Shown: positions 7,406 through 17,092 of the stretch, in pieces
Position numbering within the stretch: the stretch's first letter is position 1
Layout: the number at the start of each line of letters is the position of its first letter
Assembly (NCBI GenBank): GCA_029261165.1
Contig: JAJDBV010000005.1
Location: 17,707-81,706 of the forward strand
DNA from: Nitrospirota bacterium
Lineage (GTDB): Bacteria > Nitrospirota > Nitrospiria > SBBL01 > JAADHI01
Length of the DNA: 64,000 nt
Direction: 5' to 3'
Notes under the pieces: generated by a model
Databases searched by the model: none
What the model was told of the DNA's origin: nothing
Seen by the model: the letters and a program-made list of their open reading frames with translations, nothing else
Program-made: the position numbers and the translations under genes

Positions 7406-8532
7406 TGCGATCTCTTTTTGCAACTGGAGGCATACTCCTTGTCCTGGTCGTGACGATCGAGACCGCCACAGCCATAGAACCTGCAGATGAGACTGTTTCA
7501 GTTGGTTTTAATTTCTACGACGGCGGAGGGATTATGGTTCAGGGACCGGCCGTGATTGTCCGGAAGGATGTTCTTGACAAACTGTCGATAGAGGCTGGAG
7601 GTCGGGTGGATCTTGTGAGTTCGGCATCGATCGACGTGGTTACACAGGCCAGCCGCTATACAGAGAACCGTAAGGAATATTCAATCGGAACGAGCAGCAT
7701 CTTTGGGGACACGCTGATGACGACGGGTTATGCACGCAGTGATGAATCAGATTATATCTCTGACCTGCTCTCACTGAGTCTGGCCCATGACCTCATGGAC
7801 AAGAACCTGACCTTAACGATGAAGCTGGCCCGCTCCTGGGATCAGGTTGGAAGAAATGATGATCCCGCTTTTGGCTGGAAGGATTTCAACCGAACGATTT
7901 ACGCAGTTGGCGTTGCCCAATCCATGACAGCCCGATGGCTGGTGCAACTTAACTACGAGCTCACGGCCGACGAAGGCTTGATCAACAACCCATATCGGAG
8001 TGTCCTGACCCTTTCTGGAGGGACGGCGCCGGAGAACTACCCAGAGGCCAGAACGGGACATGCCTTTGTCGTGAGGACCGCTTATGGATTTCTCCCCGAT
8101 GATGCTGAAGGAGAAGGGGGGGGGAGGCGCTCGATCCAACTGGACTATAGATATTACCAGGATACCTTTGATATCCGATCTCACACCGGCAAGTTTTTAT
8201 ATCAGCACTATGTCTCTTCTGATTGGCTCCTGGGTTTCTCTTATCGGTACCATCGTCAGGGGGAGGCAAGCTTCTATGGAGACCGTCTCCCGACCACACA
8301 GATTTTTAAGGCGAGGGATAAAGAGCTTTCACGCTTTTCCGATCAGTGGATCGGCGGGTCGATCAAGTTCAAACCAGAGCAATGGCGATGGCGATCAATC
8401 GAAAATCCCTATTTTAAGCTGGGCTACAATTTCTTGATTTTTAATTACGATAATTTCACAGATCCCCGGACCGGGGGACTTTATTCGGTGAGGGCCAATG
8501 TACTACAAGCGAGTTTTGGTTTTAATTATTAG
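7405..8532 (+). CDS. DUF3570 outer-membrane barrel protein
   Basis: About 375 residues with a Sec signal (GGILLVLVVTIETATA). A long barrel follows, rich in aromatic-ended strands such as SIQLDYRYYQDTF and WLLGFSYRYHRQG, terminating FGFNY. It matches DUF3570, an outer-membrane family co-occurring with DUF4266 and ApbE. The ATG at 7405 overlaps the DUF4266 stop (TGATG) and gives a standard signal; an in-frame ATG at 7390 is also possible. It probably provides the outer-membrane pore or anchor of the cassette. Confidence 0.82.
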   Translation: MRSLFATGGILLVLVVTIETATAIEPADETVSVGFNFYDGGGIMVQGPAVIVRKDVLDKLSIEAGGRVDLVSSASIDVVTQASRYTENRKEYSIGTSSIFGDTLMTTGYARSDESDYISDLLSLSLAHDLMDKNLTLTMKLARSWDQVGRNDDPAFGWKDFNRTIYAVGVAQSMTARWLVQLNYELTADEGLINNPYRSVLTLSGGTAPENYPEARTGHAFVVRTAYGFLPDDAEGEGGGRRSIQLDYRYYQDTFDIRSHTGKFLYQHYVSSDWLLGFSYRYHRQGEASFYGDRLPTTQIFKARDKELSRFSDQWIGGSIKFKPEQWRWRSIENPYFKLGYNFLIFNYDNFTDPRTGGLYSVRANVLQASFGFNY

Positions 8533-9532
8533 CCTGATGACCTTAGGGCTGATTGCGCATTTTCCAGAAGCGGCAGCTGAGACGAGAGAAGGACACCTGG
8601 TGACTGAAGAGCGGGCTCTGATGGGGACCCGGGTGTTGATCAAGGTCTTTGGCGATGATCGAAGTCGGATCGATCAGGCGATCCGTGCCGGGTTTGCCGA
8701 GGTGGTCCGATTAGAAAAACTCATGAGCAACTTTATCCCTGAGAGTGAGCTCTCCCGGATTAATCAAAACGCGGGCAGGGTCCCGGTCCCGGTCAGTCGG
8801 GAGCTTTTCAACTTGATCCGGAAGGCCATAGACTACTCCAAGTTGACCGATGGTGCTTTTGACCTCAGCTTTGCCTCGGTCGGAAAACTCTGGAACTTTC
8901 GAGCGGGGGTCGTTCCTTCTACCGAGGCGGTTAGAGAACGGCTTCATCTCGTGGATCACAAGAAGATTCGTTTAGACGAGAGTACATCCAGCATCTTCTT
9001 GACGCACAGCGGAATGGAAATCGGTCCAGGCGGAATCGGCAAGGGTTATGTTATGGATCGGACCATGGCCGTTCTGAAGAAACATGGCATCCATAACGCC
9101 ATGGTGATGGCCGGGGGAGACACTTTGATACGGGGTAAAAAGGGCAATGAGGCCTGGAAAGTCGGACTCCGAGACCCGAATAAGAAGAATGGCATCCTGG
9201 CGGTCCTGCCCTTGAAAGACGAGGCCATCTCGACTTCCGGGGACTATGAACGTTTTTTCATGAAAGACGGGGTCCGCTACCACCATATTCTGGATACAAA
9301 GACGGGTTTTCCGGCAAGGCTCTGCCGGAGCGTTACGATCCTGGCCCCGGATGCGACCACGAGTGACGCACTCTCCACCTCTGTTTTTGTCCTCGGTCCG
9401 GAGAAGGGGCTTGCGCTTATTAATCGCATAGACAGTGTTGATGCGATTATCGTCGGTCCTCAGGGCAAGATTCACCTCTCTTCCGGATTAACGGCCCTGG
9501 ACCTTAAATCGATAAATAAAAATGAGGAATAG
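8498..9532 (+). CDS. apbE: FAD:protein FMN transferase
   Basis: A 344-residue protein with a Sec signal (LVLIISLMTLGLIAHFPEAAA). Hallmarks of ApbE are present in order: MGTRVLIKVFG, DGAFDLSFASVG, GGIGKGYVMD, AGGDTLIRG, STSGDYERFF with YHHILDTKTG, and SDALSTSVFVLG. ApbE covalently attaches FMN to Thr/Ser of secreted or membrane proteins. No obvious flavinylation target motif (DGxTGAT-like) is visible in the neighbours, so the target is unknown. The gene overlaps DUF3570 by 35 bases. Confidence 0.93.
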   Translation: MYYKRVLVLIISLMTLGLIAHFPEAAAETREGHLVTEERALMGTRVLIKVFGDDRSRIDQAIRAGFAEVVRLEKLMSNFIPESELSRINQNAGRVPVPVSRELFNLIRKAIDYSKLTDGAFDLSFASVGKLWNFRAGVVPSTEAVRERLHLVDHKKIRLDESTSSIFLTHSGMEIGPGGIGKGYVMDRTMAVLKKHGIHNAMVMAGGDTLIRGKKGNEAWKVGLRDPNKKNGILAVLPLKDEAISTSGDYERFFMKDGVRYHHILDTKTGFPARLCRSVTILAPDATTSDALSTSVFVLGPEKGLALINRIDSVDAIIVGPQGKIHLSSGLTALDLKSINKNEE

Positions 9533-9534
9533 TC

Positions 9535-10110
9535 ATGATCAATAAACTGATTGTTTGTTTTTTCACGCTTCTCCTTGTCGTTCCCACATGGGCCCAGGAA
9601 ACCCCGAAAGGTCGTCCGATGACGGCTTCGGAAACGGCTTCCGAGACAGTTCCCACTGACAGTCTCGAGAGCCTCGATCCAAAAATTCAAAGCTTGAAGG
9701 AAGAGATTCTGGCGCTCAACAGTCTTCTTTTCCGGTTGCAAGAGGATCTCCTTTTTCCGGAGGACTCTTCGCTTGTCGTCTTTCTCAGTGTCGAAGGGGG
9801 AAATTATTTCAATCTTGATTCGGTCAAGCTTCACCTGAACGATACCATGGTCTCGAGTTACCTTTACACACAACGGGAGGTCAGCGCACTTCGCAAGGGG
9901 GGTGTTCAGCGCCTCTATACAGGAAACATCAAGTCGGGTGCCCACCAATTGGTCGCGGTTTTCACGGGGACGGGCCCTCAAGAGAAAGACTACAAGCGGG
10001 CGGAGACAATTTCCATCGAGAAGAAAAAGGGTGCGCGGTTTATTAAGATCATTATCCGGGATGACGCGGATAAGAAGCAGCCTGAGTTTAAATATGAGAC
10101 GTGGGAGTAA
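9535..10110 (+). CDS. Periplasmic protein of the TPR/ExbBD cluster, unknown function
   Basis: A 191-residue protein with a Sec signal ending PTWAQ, a short coiled-coil-like stretch (about 55-80, IQSLKEEILALNSLLFRLQEDL) and a beta-rich C-terminal domain with FLSVEGGNYFNLDSVKLHLN. Similar proteins occur next to TPR and TonB-type genes in motility-like clusters, where databases often label them only by context. It starts two bases after apbE and overlaps the following TPR gene, which links the flavin cassette to the envelope machine. Confidence 0.65.
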   Translation: MINKLIVCFFTLLLVVPTWAQETPKGRPMTASETASETVPTDSLESLDPKIQSLKEEILALNSLLFRLQEDLLFPEDSSLVVFLSVEGGNYFNLDSVKLHLNDTMVSSYLYTQREVSALRKGGVQRLYTGNIKSGAHQLVAVFTGTGPQEKDYKRAETISIEKKKGARFIKIIIRDDADKKQPEFKYETWE

Positions 10111-12028
10111 ATTGAACCGAAAGCCTGATCAGAAGATCCTGTTTTCATGGATGAAGGGTGTCGCCTTTTCCTTCATGTTGGTTCTTGTTCCGATCTGCTT
10201 GCATGCAGAGGGCGTGCTTTCAGAAGGAGATGCAGACCAGCAGAAATCATGGGAGGTCTTGAAAAGAGAGGCTTATTACCATTTCTTCCTCAAGGATTAT
10301 CTGACCGCGGCAACCCGTTTGAAGTTGATCGAGGCCTCGGGTGAGGCGGTGAATGACTTCAGGATCGTTAATGAAGTGAAGGTTCTTTTGGGCAGTCTTT
10401 ATCTGGCCTGGGGAATGGACCGATCTGCAATCCGTGTGTTCGGGGAATTGGACAAGCCGGGAGAGGAACGGAGTCAACTTCTCCTCAAGGTGGTCAAGGT
10501 GCAATACGAGCGTTCTCGTTATAAGGATGCCCTCGAGACATATAGATTATTTTTTCCAGAAGGGGGCGCAGCCCTGATTGAACAGCCCCGATATTTGGAT
10601 CAGGCGGAATACCTGGCCGGCTTGAACCATTATGCTGCAGGTTCAATTCGGGAAGGGGTCCAGAGGCTGAATAAAATTTCCCCGACCAGTCCGTATTTCC
10701 CCTATGCCCAACTGACACTGGCGAAATCCTATGTTCAGTTAAACGACTCTGCTCAATCGCTTCGCCTGCTCCGGACCTTGAGCGAAGTTGACACAGGCAG
10801 GAGTTCAGCACTGGTGACATTGACTGAGAAGAGTCGGCTTACATGGGGACAGCTTCTCATCGAAGAGAGAAATTTTGGAGAGGCACGGCGTGTCCTGGCA
10901 TTTATCCCCCAAGAGAGTCCCTTTTTCCCGGATTCCCTTTTCGGCATGGGCTGGACTCAGTTCAAGGAGGAAAAGCACCTGGAAGCGATACTCACCTTCC
11001 AGGATCTCATTAAGATCGCCCCGGATCATGACTATGCCCTAGAGGCCCTCACTGTCCTGGGTCATGGCTATAAAAAGTTGGGTGCTTTTCAAACAGCCAT
11101 CGACCATTACACTGAGGCCATTGAAATTTACGGTGAAAAGGTGTCAGAGATTCGTACATTTCAAAGGACGTTTGAGGACCCTGAGGCCTTCTCCCGTTTG
11201 TTAAGAGAATACGAGGATCAGAAAGGACCTCTGGTCGAATTTCTGAAGGACGATCGGATTCGATTCTGGGTAGGGCAATATGGTGACCTTATAAAGATGG
11301 AGTCTTATCTTCAAAAGAAATTACGCGACATGGGGGTTTTTGAAGTGCTGGTGGACCACCGGGAAGAGGTTTTCCGGAAATATCTTCCGAAGGTCCGCCG
11401 ATTCTTCAAGGAGACCCCCCTGAAGGGCTTGCGGAAAAAAGGAGAGGGCCTACGGAGAGATGTGAACCAGGCGGTCCAAAAGGAGGGCATCCTCTCTCTC
11501 GCCTCCGCCAACGAGGTTGAGACCTATGCCCTGTTATCCGAGGCGGTGTCACAGAGCCTTAGCCTGGGAGCGCAGATCGAGACTTTTGAAGGGGGGTCGG
11601 CCCCTGTTCTCGCGCAAAGAAAAGAATGGCATCGCGTTGATCGCTGGCTGAAGATCGCCCTGGGGGAGATGGTCTGGAAGATTACGACTGAGGTCCCGGG
11701 CAGGGCGGATGATCTTCGAAGGGATGTTCGGGTCGTCATGGCAGATCTTGAATTCATGGGGGAAAAACATGCCGGCCTGATCTCCTCTGTCCCCGCCTTG
11801 TCAGGGGAGATCGACGATTTCCGGCGTCGCATCAAGGCGGTCCGGGCCGAGCTGTTGGCACTGCGCGGCAAGGCCATCGCCTTGAGAGAGGCACTTCTTC
11901 CTCCACTTCAAGAGATCTTTCTTGGGGCATCGGAAAAGTGGATCAATCGGATTATGCGCCTGGTTGCTGTCGCGGAGTTGAGTCAGATACAGATTCTCGA
12001 TGGTCAAGACAGGAAGAGCGAACGATGA
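10094..12028 (+). CDS. TPR-repeat periplasmic protein of an Agl/Glt-like cluster
   Basis: About 644 residues: a signal segment (VAFSFMLVLVPICLHAEG), many TPR helices (for example FPYAQLTLAKSYVQL and ALTVLGHGYKKLGAFQTAI) and a charged helical C-terminus. The start at 10094 overlaps the previous gene by 17 bases; an alternative ATG at 10151 lies just before the hydrophobic core. The reading frame stays open upstream to 9902, but that part overlaps the previous gene in another frame. It resembles the TPR components (GltE/GltD type) of Myxococcus gliding and sporulation machines. Confidence 0.72.
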   Translation: MRRGSKLNRKPDQKILFSWMKGVAFSFMLVLVPICLHAEGVLSEGDADQQKSWEVLKREAYYHFFLKDYLTAATRLKLIEASGEAVNDFRIVNEVKVLLGSLYLAWGMDRSAIRVFGELDKPGEERSQLLLKVVKVQYERSRYKDALETYRLFFPEGGAALIEQPRYLDQAEYLAGLNHYAAGSIREGVQRLNKISPTSPYFPYAQLTLAKSYVQLNDSAQSLRLLRTLSEVDTGRSSALVTLTEKSRLTWGQLLIEERNFGEARRVLAFIPQESPFFPDSLFGMGWTQFKEEKHLEAILTFQDLIKIAPDHDYALEALTVLGHGYKKLGAFQTAIDHYTEAIEIYGEKVSEIRTFQRTFEDPEAFSRLLREYEDQKGPLVEFLKDDRIRFWVGQYGDLIKMESYLQKKLRDMGVFEVLVDHREEVFRKYLPKVRRFFKETPLKGLRKKGEGLRRDVNQAVQKEGILSLASANEVETYALLSEAVSQSLSLGAQIETFEGGSAPVLAQRKEWHRVDRWLKIALGEMVWKITTEVPGRADDLRRDVRVVMADLEFMGEKHAGLISSVPALSGEIDDFRRRIKAVRAELLALRGKAIALREALLPPLQEIFLGASEKWINRIMRLVAVAELSQIQILDGQDRKSER

Positions 12029-14850
12029 AAAGATTAGGCCTTCAAGGTGTCCACAGTATCCTCTTGGTCCTTCTACTCCAGGTGGGGTGCGTCGGACCGA
12101 AACCCTATCAGGTGACCGATGCGCGCATCCAGGGATTGGCTCGGGAGGTGTCTTTGCTCCGGTCTGAGCCCGTGGTCTCAAAAAAAGGCGAAGTGCTCAA
12201 AAAATACAAGGCCTTCTTATCAGAATACGGCCAGATGCCGTCCAGGCTGCGTGCACCTGCCCTGAAACGGCTCGGAGACCTTTACATGGCATCGGCCAAT
12301 GAGAAGTTTATTCGGGAGATGGAGGCCTATGAGGCACAACCTGAAGGCCCTCTTCCCCTGGTGGACTACCAAAGGGCGATCGAGACCTATAGCGTATTGC
12401 TTCGTTCCCATGATGAATATCCCGATAACGACAAAGCCCTCTATGCGCTTGCCAGGGCTTATGCGGAGAGTGGAGAAAGGGATTTGGCCCTTCCCCTGCT
12501 TGAACGGCTTATCAACCAATATCCGGCGAGCCCTCACAGATTGGAAACCTACTTCCGCTTGGGAGAGTATTACTTTGACCGGCATCGATACGAAAAAGCC
12601 GCAGAGGCCTACGCACAGACACTCTCCTGGAAAGACCCTTTTTTCCATGATAAGGCCCGGTACAAGCTGGGTTGGACCTTCTTTAAGATGAAGACCTATC
12701 CTGAAGCGATTGAACAGTTTCTTGCCCTGATTGAGAAGATGACGGCAACGCAGACCACTTTTTCTCCCGAAAACGGCACCCTGGTCTGGGAGGCCTTGAC
12801 CTATGTGACCAGCTCATTTCGAATCCTTGGGGGACCTTCAAAAGTGGCGGCCCATTTTAAGAAAAACGGTTCGCGAAGGTATGAAAAAGATCTCTACCTG
12901 ATGATGGGAAACCAGTACATGGCCGAAAAGCAGATCCAATCGGGAATCGAAACCTATGAAACCTTCATTCGGCAACATCCTCATGACGCGATCGCACCAA
13001 TTTTTTCTTCCTATGTCATCGAAGCCCATTTAAAGAGGGGGGAGGAGGAAAAAGCCCATCTTGCCCGGGTCCAACTGGTCAGGGATTACGCCTCTGGAGG
13101 GAGCTGGCACCGTGCCAATGACGTTGCGGCACGCCAGAGGGCGCGCCCTCTGGTGAAGTCGGAACTGCATGGCCTGGCCCTCTCGGCGCATGCCAGAGCC
13201 GAGAAAAAGAAGCAGAAGAAGCATTACCAGGAGGCTTCCACATGGTATCGGCAGTTTTTGCAGGCATTCCCAAAAGAGAAGGAATCTCCAGAGGTCCAAT
13301 TTTTATTAGGGGAAAGCCTGATGGCCCTGAAGCTATATGCCGATGCCGGGGCCGCCTTCATGACCTCTGCCTATGGTTATGCGGACAGAGGTCCGGAAAG
13401 AAAGGCGGCCTATGCCGCAGTGGTGGCTTATCAGAAAGTGAAGACGCTGAAGGGTGAGGCGCAGTTTGTCATCTTGTCGAAGCGATTTGCTGATAATTTT
13501 CCGACCGATCTTCAGACACCTCGGGTCTTGTTCAAGGCCTCTGAACTTCTCTTTGATCGGGAAAGATATCCCGGCGCAGCCGCAATCTTGGAGGAACTCC
13601 TGAGAGATTACCCAAAAGACAAGACGGCTTCAGCTTCTCGTAAACTGGTGGCCCATAGTTATATGAAAGGCAAGATGTTTGCGAAGGCGAGAAAGGCTTA
13701 CGGCCTTGCCGTCTCCTTTCTCCCCGCGACCGCTAAGAAGGAACGAAAAGAACTCTCCGACCTCCTGGTTGCGGCCATCTACAAAGAAGGAGAACGCCAG
13801 CGTGAAAATGGCCGTCCTGATCTGGCCGTCGTCCTTTTTCAGGATGTGTCCCGGGAGGGCCCGAAGAACGAACTGGCACCCGTGGCCCTCTTTGAGGCCG
13901 GATTGCTCTTCGAACTCTTGAAGCAGCCGGAAAAGGCGATTGAGACCTATCGCAAGCTGGTCCGGACCTATAAGCGCTCCCCGCTGGTGGGCAAGGCGAA
14001 TCTACAGGCCGGTCTTGCGTACGAATCTTTGGGCAAGGAACTCAAGGCGGCCGCGGCCTTTTCCGTGGCCGCCAGGCTGATCAAAGATAAAGAAGAGGTC
14101 CAGAACCTCCTTTGGACCGCTGCGCAACATTATGAAAAAGGAAGGAAATGGAACAAGAGCTATGCCACTTTCTCGCGCTTTATCAAACGGTTTCCAAAAC
14201 ATCGCGATGCCCCGGAAGCCCTTTTTAGAATGGCGCAGGCCCGGCAGAATACGGGAAAGCTCAAAGAGGCGAGAAAGCTATATAAGAGAATAATAAAGCA
14301 GGCACCCGGGACCCTGTTTGCCGCGCGGGCCCTCTTCCAGGAGGGGGAAGCGTCCTACAGGCGCTTCAAGGCCATCAAATTGAAAATTCCTTTGTCGAAG
14401 AGCCTTAAGAAGAAGACCCGAGCTTTTAAGGTGGTGATCAACCTCTATACGAAGGCAGTCGAGACGGGTGAACTTGAAGTCGTCACCGTCTCTGCCTATC
14501 GCCTGGGAGAGGTCTTCGAGCATTTCGCCGCTTCGTTGTTGAATGCCGAGCGCCCAAAAAATCTCAACGAAGAGCAGTTGGAGGAGTACATGTTTCAGTT
14601 GGAAGAGAAGGCCTATCCGTTTGAGGAAAAAGCCATCTCTGCCTATAAAAGCAATGTCCAACGTACGCAGCAGACCGCAGGTTTCTACAACGAATGGGTC
14701 AAGAAGAGCTACGATCGTCTTGCCGAGCTTCGTCCGGCCTTTTATCGAAGGGAAGAGCGTGCTGAACAGATCGTTTCCAATATCGATCCCAGGGTCTTCT
14801 CCAACAGAGCGGGGAAAGAGACGCTTGCGCGGGTAATGAAGGGTGACTGA
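12025..14850 (+). CDS. Large TPR-repeat outer-membrane lipoprotein
   Basis: A 941-residue lipoprotein (signal LLVLLLQVGC) composed almost entirely of TPR units, such as ALYALARAYAESGERDLALP, ETYFRLGEYYFDRHRYEKA and ALFRMAQARQNTGKLKEA. The ATG at 12025 overlaps the preceding TGA (ATGA), so I reject longer in-frame starts inside the upstream gene. Such long periplasmic TPR scaffolds (AgmU/GltD type) link inner-membrane ExbBD-like motors to outer-membrane complexes. Its exact partners here are inferred from the operon. Confidence 0.78.
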   Translation: MKRLGLQGVHSILLVLLLQVGCVGPKPYQVTDARIQGLAREVSLLRSEPVVSKKGEVLKKYKAFLSEYGQMPSRLRAPALKRLGDLYMASANEKFIREMEAYEAQPEGPLPLVDYQRAIETYSVLLRSHDEYPDNDKALYALARAYAESGERDLALPLLERLINQYPASPHRLETYFRLGEYYFDRHRYEKAAEAYAQTLSWKDPFFHDKARYKLGWTFFKMKTYPEAIEQFLALIEKMTATQTTFSPENGTLVWEALTYVTSSFRILGGPSKVAAHFKKNGSRRYEKDLYLMMGNQYMAEKQIQSGIETYETFIRQHPHDAIAPIFSSYVIEAHLKRGEEEKAHLARVQLVRDYASGGSWHRANDVAARQRARPLVKSELHGLALSAHARAEKKKQKKHYQEASTWYRQFLQAFPKEKESPEVQFLLGESLMALKLYADAGAAFMTSAYGYADRGPERKAAYAAVVAYQKVKTLKGEAQFVILSKRFADNFPTDLQTPRVLFKASELLFDRERYPGAAAILEELLRDYPKDKTASASRKLVAHSYMKGKMFAKARKAYGLAVSFLPATAKKERKELSDLLVAAIYKEGERQRENGRPDLAVVLFQDVSREGPKNELAPVALFEAGLLFELLKQPEKAIETYRKLVRTYKRSPLVGKANLQAGLAYESLGKELKAAAAFSVAARLIKDKEEVQNLLWTAAQHYEKGRKWNKSYATFSRFIKRFPKHRDAPEALFRMAQARQNTGKLKEARKLYKRIIKQAPGTLFAARALFQEGEASYRRFKAIKLKIPLSKSLKKKTRAFKVVINLYTKAVETGELEVVTVSAYRLGEVFEHFAASLLNAERPKNLNEEQLEEYMFQLEEKAYPFEEKAISAYKSNVQRTQQTAGFYNEWVKKSYDRLAELRPAFYRREERAEQIVSNIDPRVFSNRAGKETLARVMKGD

Positions 14851-15524
14851 TGCAAATTTTTAGGCTGAAAGTCTGGGTGCCGATAGTTTTTTTTTTACTC
14901 CTTGGCTCAGGTTGTATCAAGGCGATCTCTCCACCGGTGGACCCTGTGATGTCTGTTCTTAAGGACCACGGGGCGATCACACCGGAACAGGAAGTGTTGG
15001 AGGAGAGCGAGGAGTCCGCACCAGATGCTGAGTTGGACGCAGTGTTGCTTCAATTCCAAAAAGGGATTCAGCTTCTTGAGGGCGGCAAGGCAAAGGAAGC
15101 CCGTTTGTTATTTGAAGCGCTTCGGGATCGTTATCCCGAAGTCAGTGTGATTCATAACAATCTGGGCGTCACTTACAAACGCTTAAACCTTCTGGATGAG
15201 GCAGCCGAGTCCTACCAAAAGGCAATTGATCTTCAAGGGGGAGGCTATACAGAAGCCCATTACAATCTTGCCATCGTCTTTCGAGAGCAGGGTGCCTTTC
15301 GGAAGGCCGAATCGGTTTACAAGGTGGTGATCGCCCTAAATCCCGAATTCCAGGATGCCCACTACAATTTGGCAGTTCTCTATGACCTTTATCTGGATGA
15401 GGCGGAAGAGGCGCTTCAGCATTATAGAAAATATATGGAACTTATTGATGGAAATCATCAGGAAATTGAACTATGGGTCGCGGCGCTTCAGAAACGTATC
15501 AATGTATCGGGAGGTAAAAAATGA
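14850..15524 (+). CDS. TPR lipoprotein
   Basis: A 224-residue lipoprotein (signal ending LLLGSGC) with three to four TPR motifs, including VIHNNLGVTYKRLNLLDEAA, AHYNLAIVFREQGAFRKAES and AHYNLAVLYDLYLDEAEEAL. Its initiator A is the last base of the upstream stop, so expression is coupled. It is comparable to GltE/AglT-type small TPR lipoproteins that sit on the outer-membrane side of Agl/Glt machines. Confidence 0.75.
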   Translation: MQIFRLKVWVPIVFFLLLGSGCIKAISPPVDPVMSVLKDHGAITPEQEVLEESEESAPDAELDAVLLQFQKGIQLLEGGKAKEARLLFEALRDRYPEVSVIHNNLGVTYKRLNLLDEAAESYQKAIDLQGGGYTEAHYNLAIVFREQGAFRKAESVYKVVIALNPEFQDAHYNLAVLYDLYLDEAEEALQHYRKYMELIDGNHQEIELWVAALQKRINVSGGKK

Positions 15525-15859
15525 AGATGCTTACCCTGGGGACAATCGCTTCTATCTTATTTATATTCCTAACCGGGATTCATGGGTTTGCTGAGGAGGG
15601 AGAAAGGTCTAAAGGAGAAAACTTGGGCCAGGAGCGTGGCTTGGAGCGTCTGATGATGGGGGGCACGGAGATCCAGGGGACGGTAGAAAAACCGCATGTT
15701 GTTTATGTGGTCCCATGGAAAGAAGACACATCCCTGTCTCAACAGGAAATTTCATATGAACGAAGCTTTAGAGAGGAGATCCTAGAGCCGGTCGATCGCG
15801 ACCGTTTCCAACGTCAATGGGGGAATGGTCCCCGAACTTTGAAAGGAGGCCGTCGATGA
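15521..15859 (+). CDS. Small secreted protein of the Agl/Glt-like cluster
   Basis: A 112-residue protein with a Sec signal (ASILFIFLTGIHGFAEE). A conserved-looking core GTEIQGTVEKPHVVYVVPW is followed by a charged helix. I do not recognise a named domain. Proteins with an IxGxVEKP-like segment occur between TPR and ExbB genes in related clusters. It overlaps both neighbours by four bases (ATGA type), so it is an integral member of the operon. Confidence 0.6.
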   Translation: MKMLTLGTIASILFIFLTGIHGFAEEGERSKGENLGQERGLERLMMGGTEIQGTVEKPHVVYVVPWKEDTSLSQQEISYERSFREEILEPVDRDRFQRQWGNGPRTLKGGRR

Positions 15860-16617
15860 ATACGGTGGTGATTTTAATACAGTTTTATCGGGATGGTGGT
15901 GTTTTTATGTATCCTCTCGTCGGAATTTTGGCCATTTCTACCGCAATTGTTCTGGAGCGTTTTATCATTCTTATGCGGTCCGGAGTCAATGAACAGAAGC
16001 TATGGAATAAGATTTCTCCAGATCTCCGCTCATCGCGCCTGGATGAGGCGGCCCGCTCATGTTCCGCTTCCAGCAAGCCGCTGAGTCATGTCATCGCCGC
16101 AGGTATCGGGGGAATGAAGCATTCACTTTCCCGGGAAGGCATTCAGGGAACGATGGATGAGGCTGCCATGGAGGTGATGCCGAGATTGGAGGCCCGTCTC
16201 CATTATCTTCCCAATCTGGCCAATGTCGCAACGCTTCTCGGCCTCTTGGGGACCATTATCGGACTCATTCAGGCCTTTACCGCGGTTGCCGTGGCCGACC
16301 CTTCCCAGAAGGCCACACTACTTGCAAAGGGGATTTCCATGGCCATGAACACCACCGCCTTTGGCCTGGTTGTCGCCATTCCGATCATGCTGATATACAG
16401 CTTTCTTCAGGTGAAGACCAACCGGATTCTAGAAAGTCTGGATATTTACGCCTTAAAGCTTTTGAACCTCTCTTCCCAGTTGGGCACCAAAAAGGGTGTC
16501 CTCTCTGCGAATGGGGGAAGGCAGCGCCCGACGGCCCAGGGGTCAACCGGAGGGAAAAAAGCCGCCTGGAGCGCCGGTGATGCGCAGTTGGCCAAGGGGG
16601 GGAGTCATGCGAAGTAG
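15856..16617 (+). CDS. MotA/TolQ/ExbB proton-channel family protein
   Basis: A 253-residue inner-membrane protein. It has one N-terminal membrane helix (MYPLVGILAISTAIVLERFI), a cytoplasmic stretch, and a C-terminal helix pair with ANVATLLGLLGTIIGLIQAF and TTAFGLVVAIPIMLIYSFL, the signature of ExbB/TolQ/AglR. With ExbD partners it uses the proton-motive force to move a trans-periplasmic protein. The ATG at 15856 follows GAAAGGAGG and overlaps the previous stop; longer starts lie inside the previous gene. Confidence 0.93.
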   Translation: MNTVVILIQFYRDGGVFMYPLVGILAISTAIVLERFIILMRSGVNEQKLWNKISPDLRSSRLDEAARSCSASSKPLSHVIAAGIGGMKHSLSREGIQGTMDEAAMEVMPRLEARLHYLPNLANVATLLGLLGTIIGLIQAFTAVAVADPSQKATLLAKGISMAMNTTAFGLVVAIPIMLIYSFLQVKTNRILESLDIYALKLLNLSSQLGTKKGVLSANGGRQRPTAQGSTGGKKAAWSAGDAQLAKGGSHAK

Positions 16618-17092
16618 GGAAGACCGCCGCGTCACCCGACGAAAAAACTCGGGAGACCTAACATTGAACATCACTCCTTTTCTAAATCTCATGGTGGTGT
16701 TGGTCCCGGTTCTTCTAAGCGGGGTGGTCTTCTCACGGGTGGCCATCCTGGAGATGAGTCTCCCTTCTGCACCGGGGAAAGAGGTACACGCGGAGGCGCC
16801 AAAAGAGACCTTTAAGCTGATCGTGACAATTCGTCAGGACGAATTGGTTGTCCGGGGTAGTGGTGTCGGAACCTCTCGCCTCCCCGGTAAGCATGGAAAA
16901 TACAACCTCAAAAAGCTGAGCGCACTCTTACAGCAGGTCAAAGGCAAGTATCCAAAAGAGAAGTCAGTGATCCTGCTCAGTGAGCCTGAGATCCCCTATG
17001 AATCTCTGATCGCGGTCATGGACATCTGTCGAGAAAACCAGAGGGATCTGCTCTTTCCGGAGATCTCAATCGGGGAGGTGAAATCGACATGA
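16607..17092 (+). CDS. ExbD/TolR family protein (first copy)
   Basis: A 161-residue protein with a short basic N-terminus, one membrane helix (LNITPFLNLMVVLVPVLLSG) and a periplasmic domain. The position usually holding the proton-relay Asp (D in VDxxLxLLI-type motifs) reads N in NITPFLNLMVV, so this copy may be structural, like AglS-type partners, rather than the proton carrier. The ATG at 16607 follows GGGGGGGAG and overlaps the exbB-like gene end by 11 bases. Confidence 0.85.
   Translation: MRSREDRRVTRRKNSGDLTLNITPFLNLMVVLVPVLLSGVVFSRVAILEMSLPSAPGKEVHAEAPKETFKLIVTIRQDELVVRGSGVGTSRLPGKHGKYNLKKLSALLQQVKGKYPKEKSVILLSEPEIPYESLIAVMDICRENQRDLLFPEISIGEVKST

Noticed and set aside
9902-10093. N-terminal extension of the first TPR protein
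   Set aside because: It overlaps the upstream gene in another frame, has no ribosome binding site, and the signal peptide lies after 10094.
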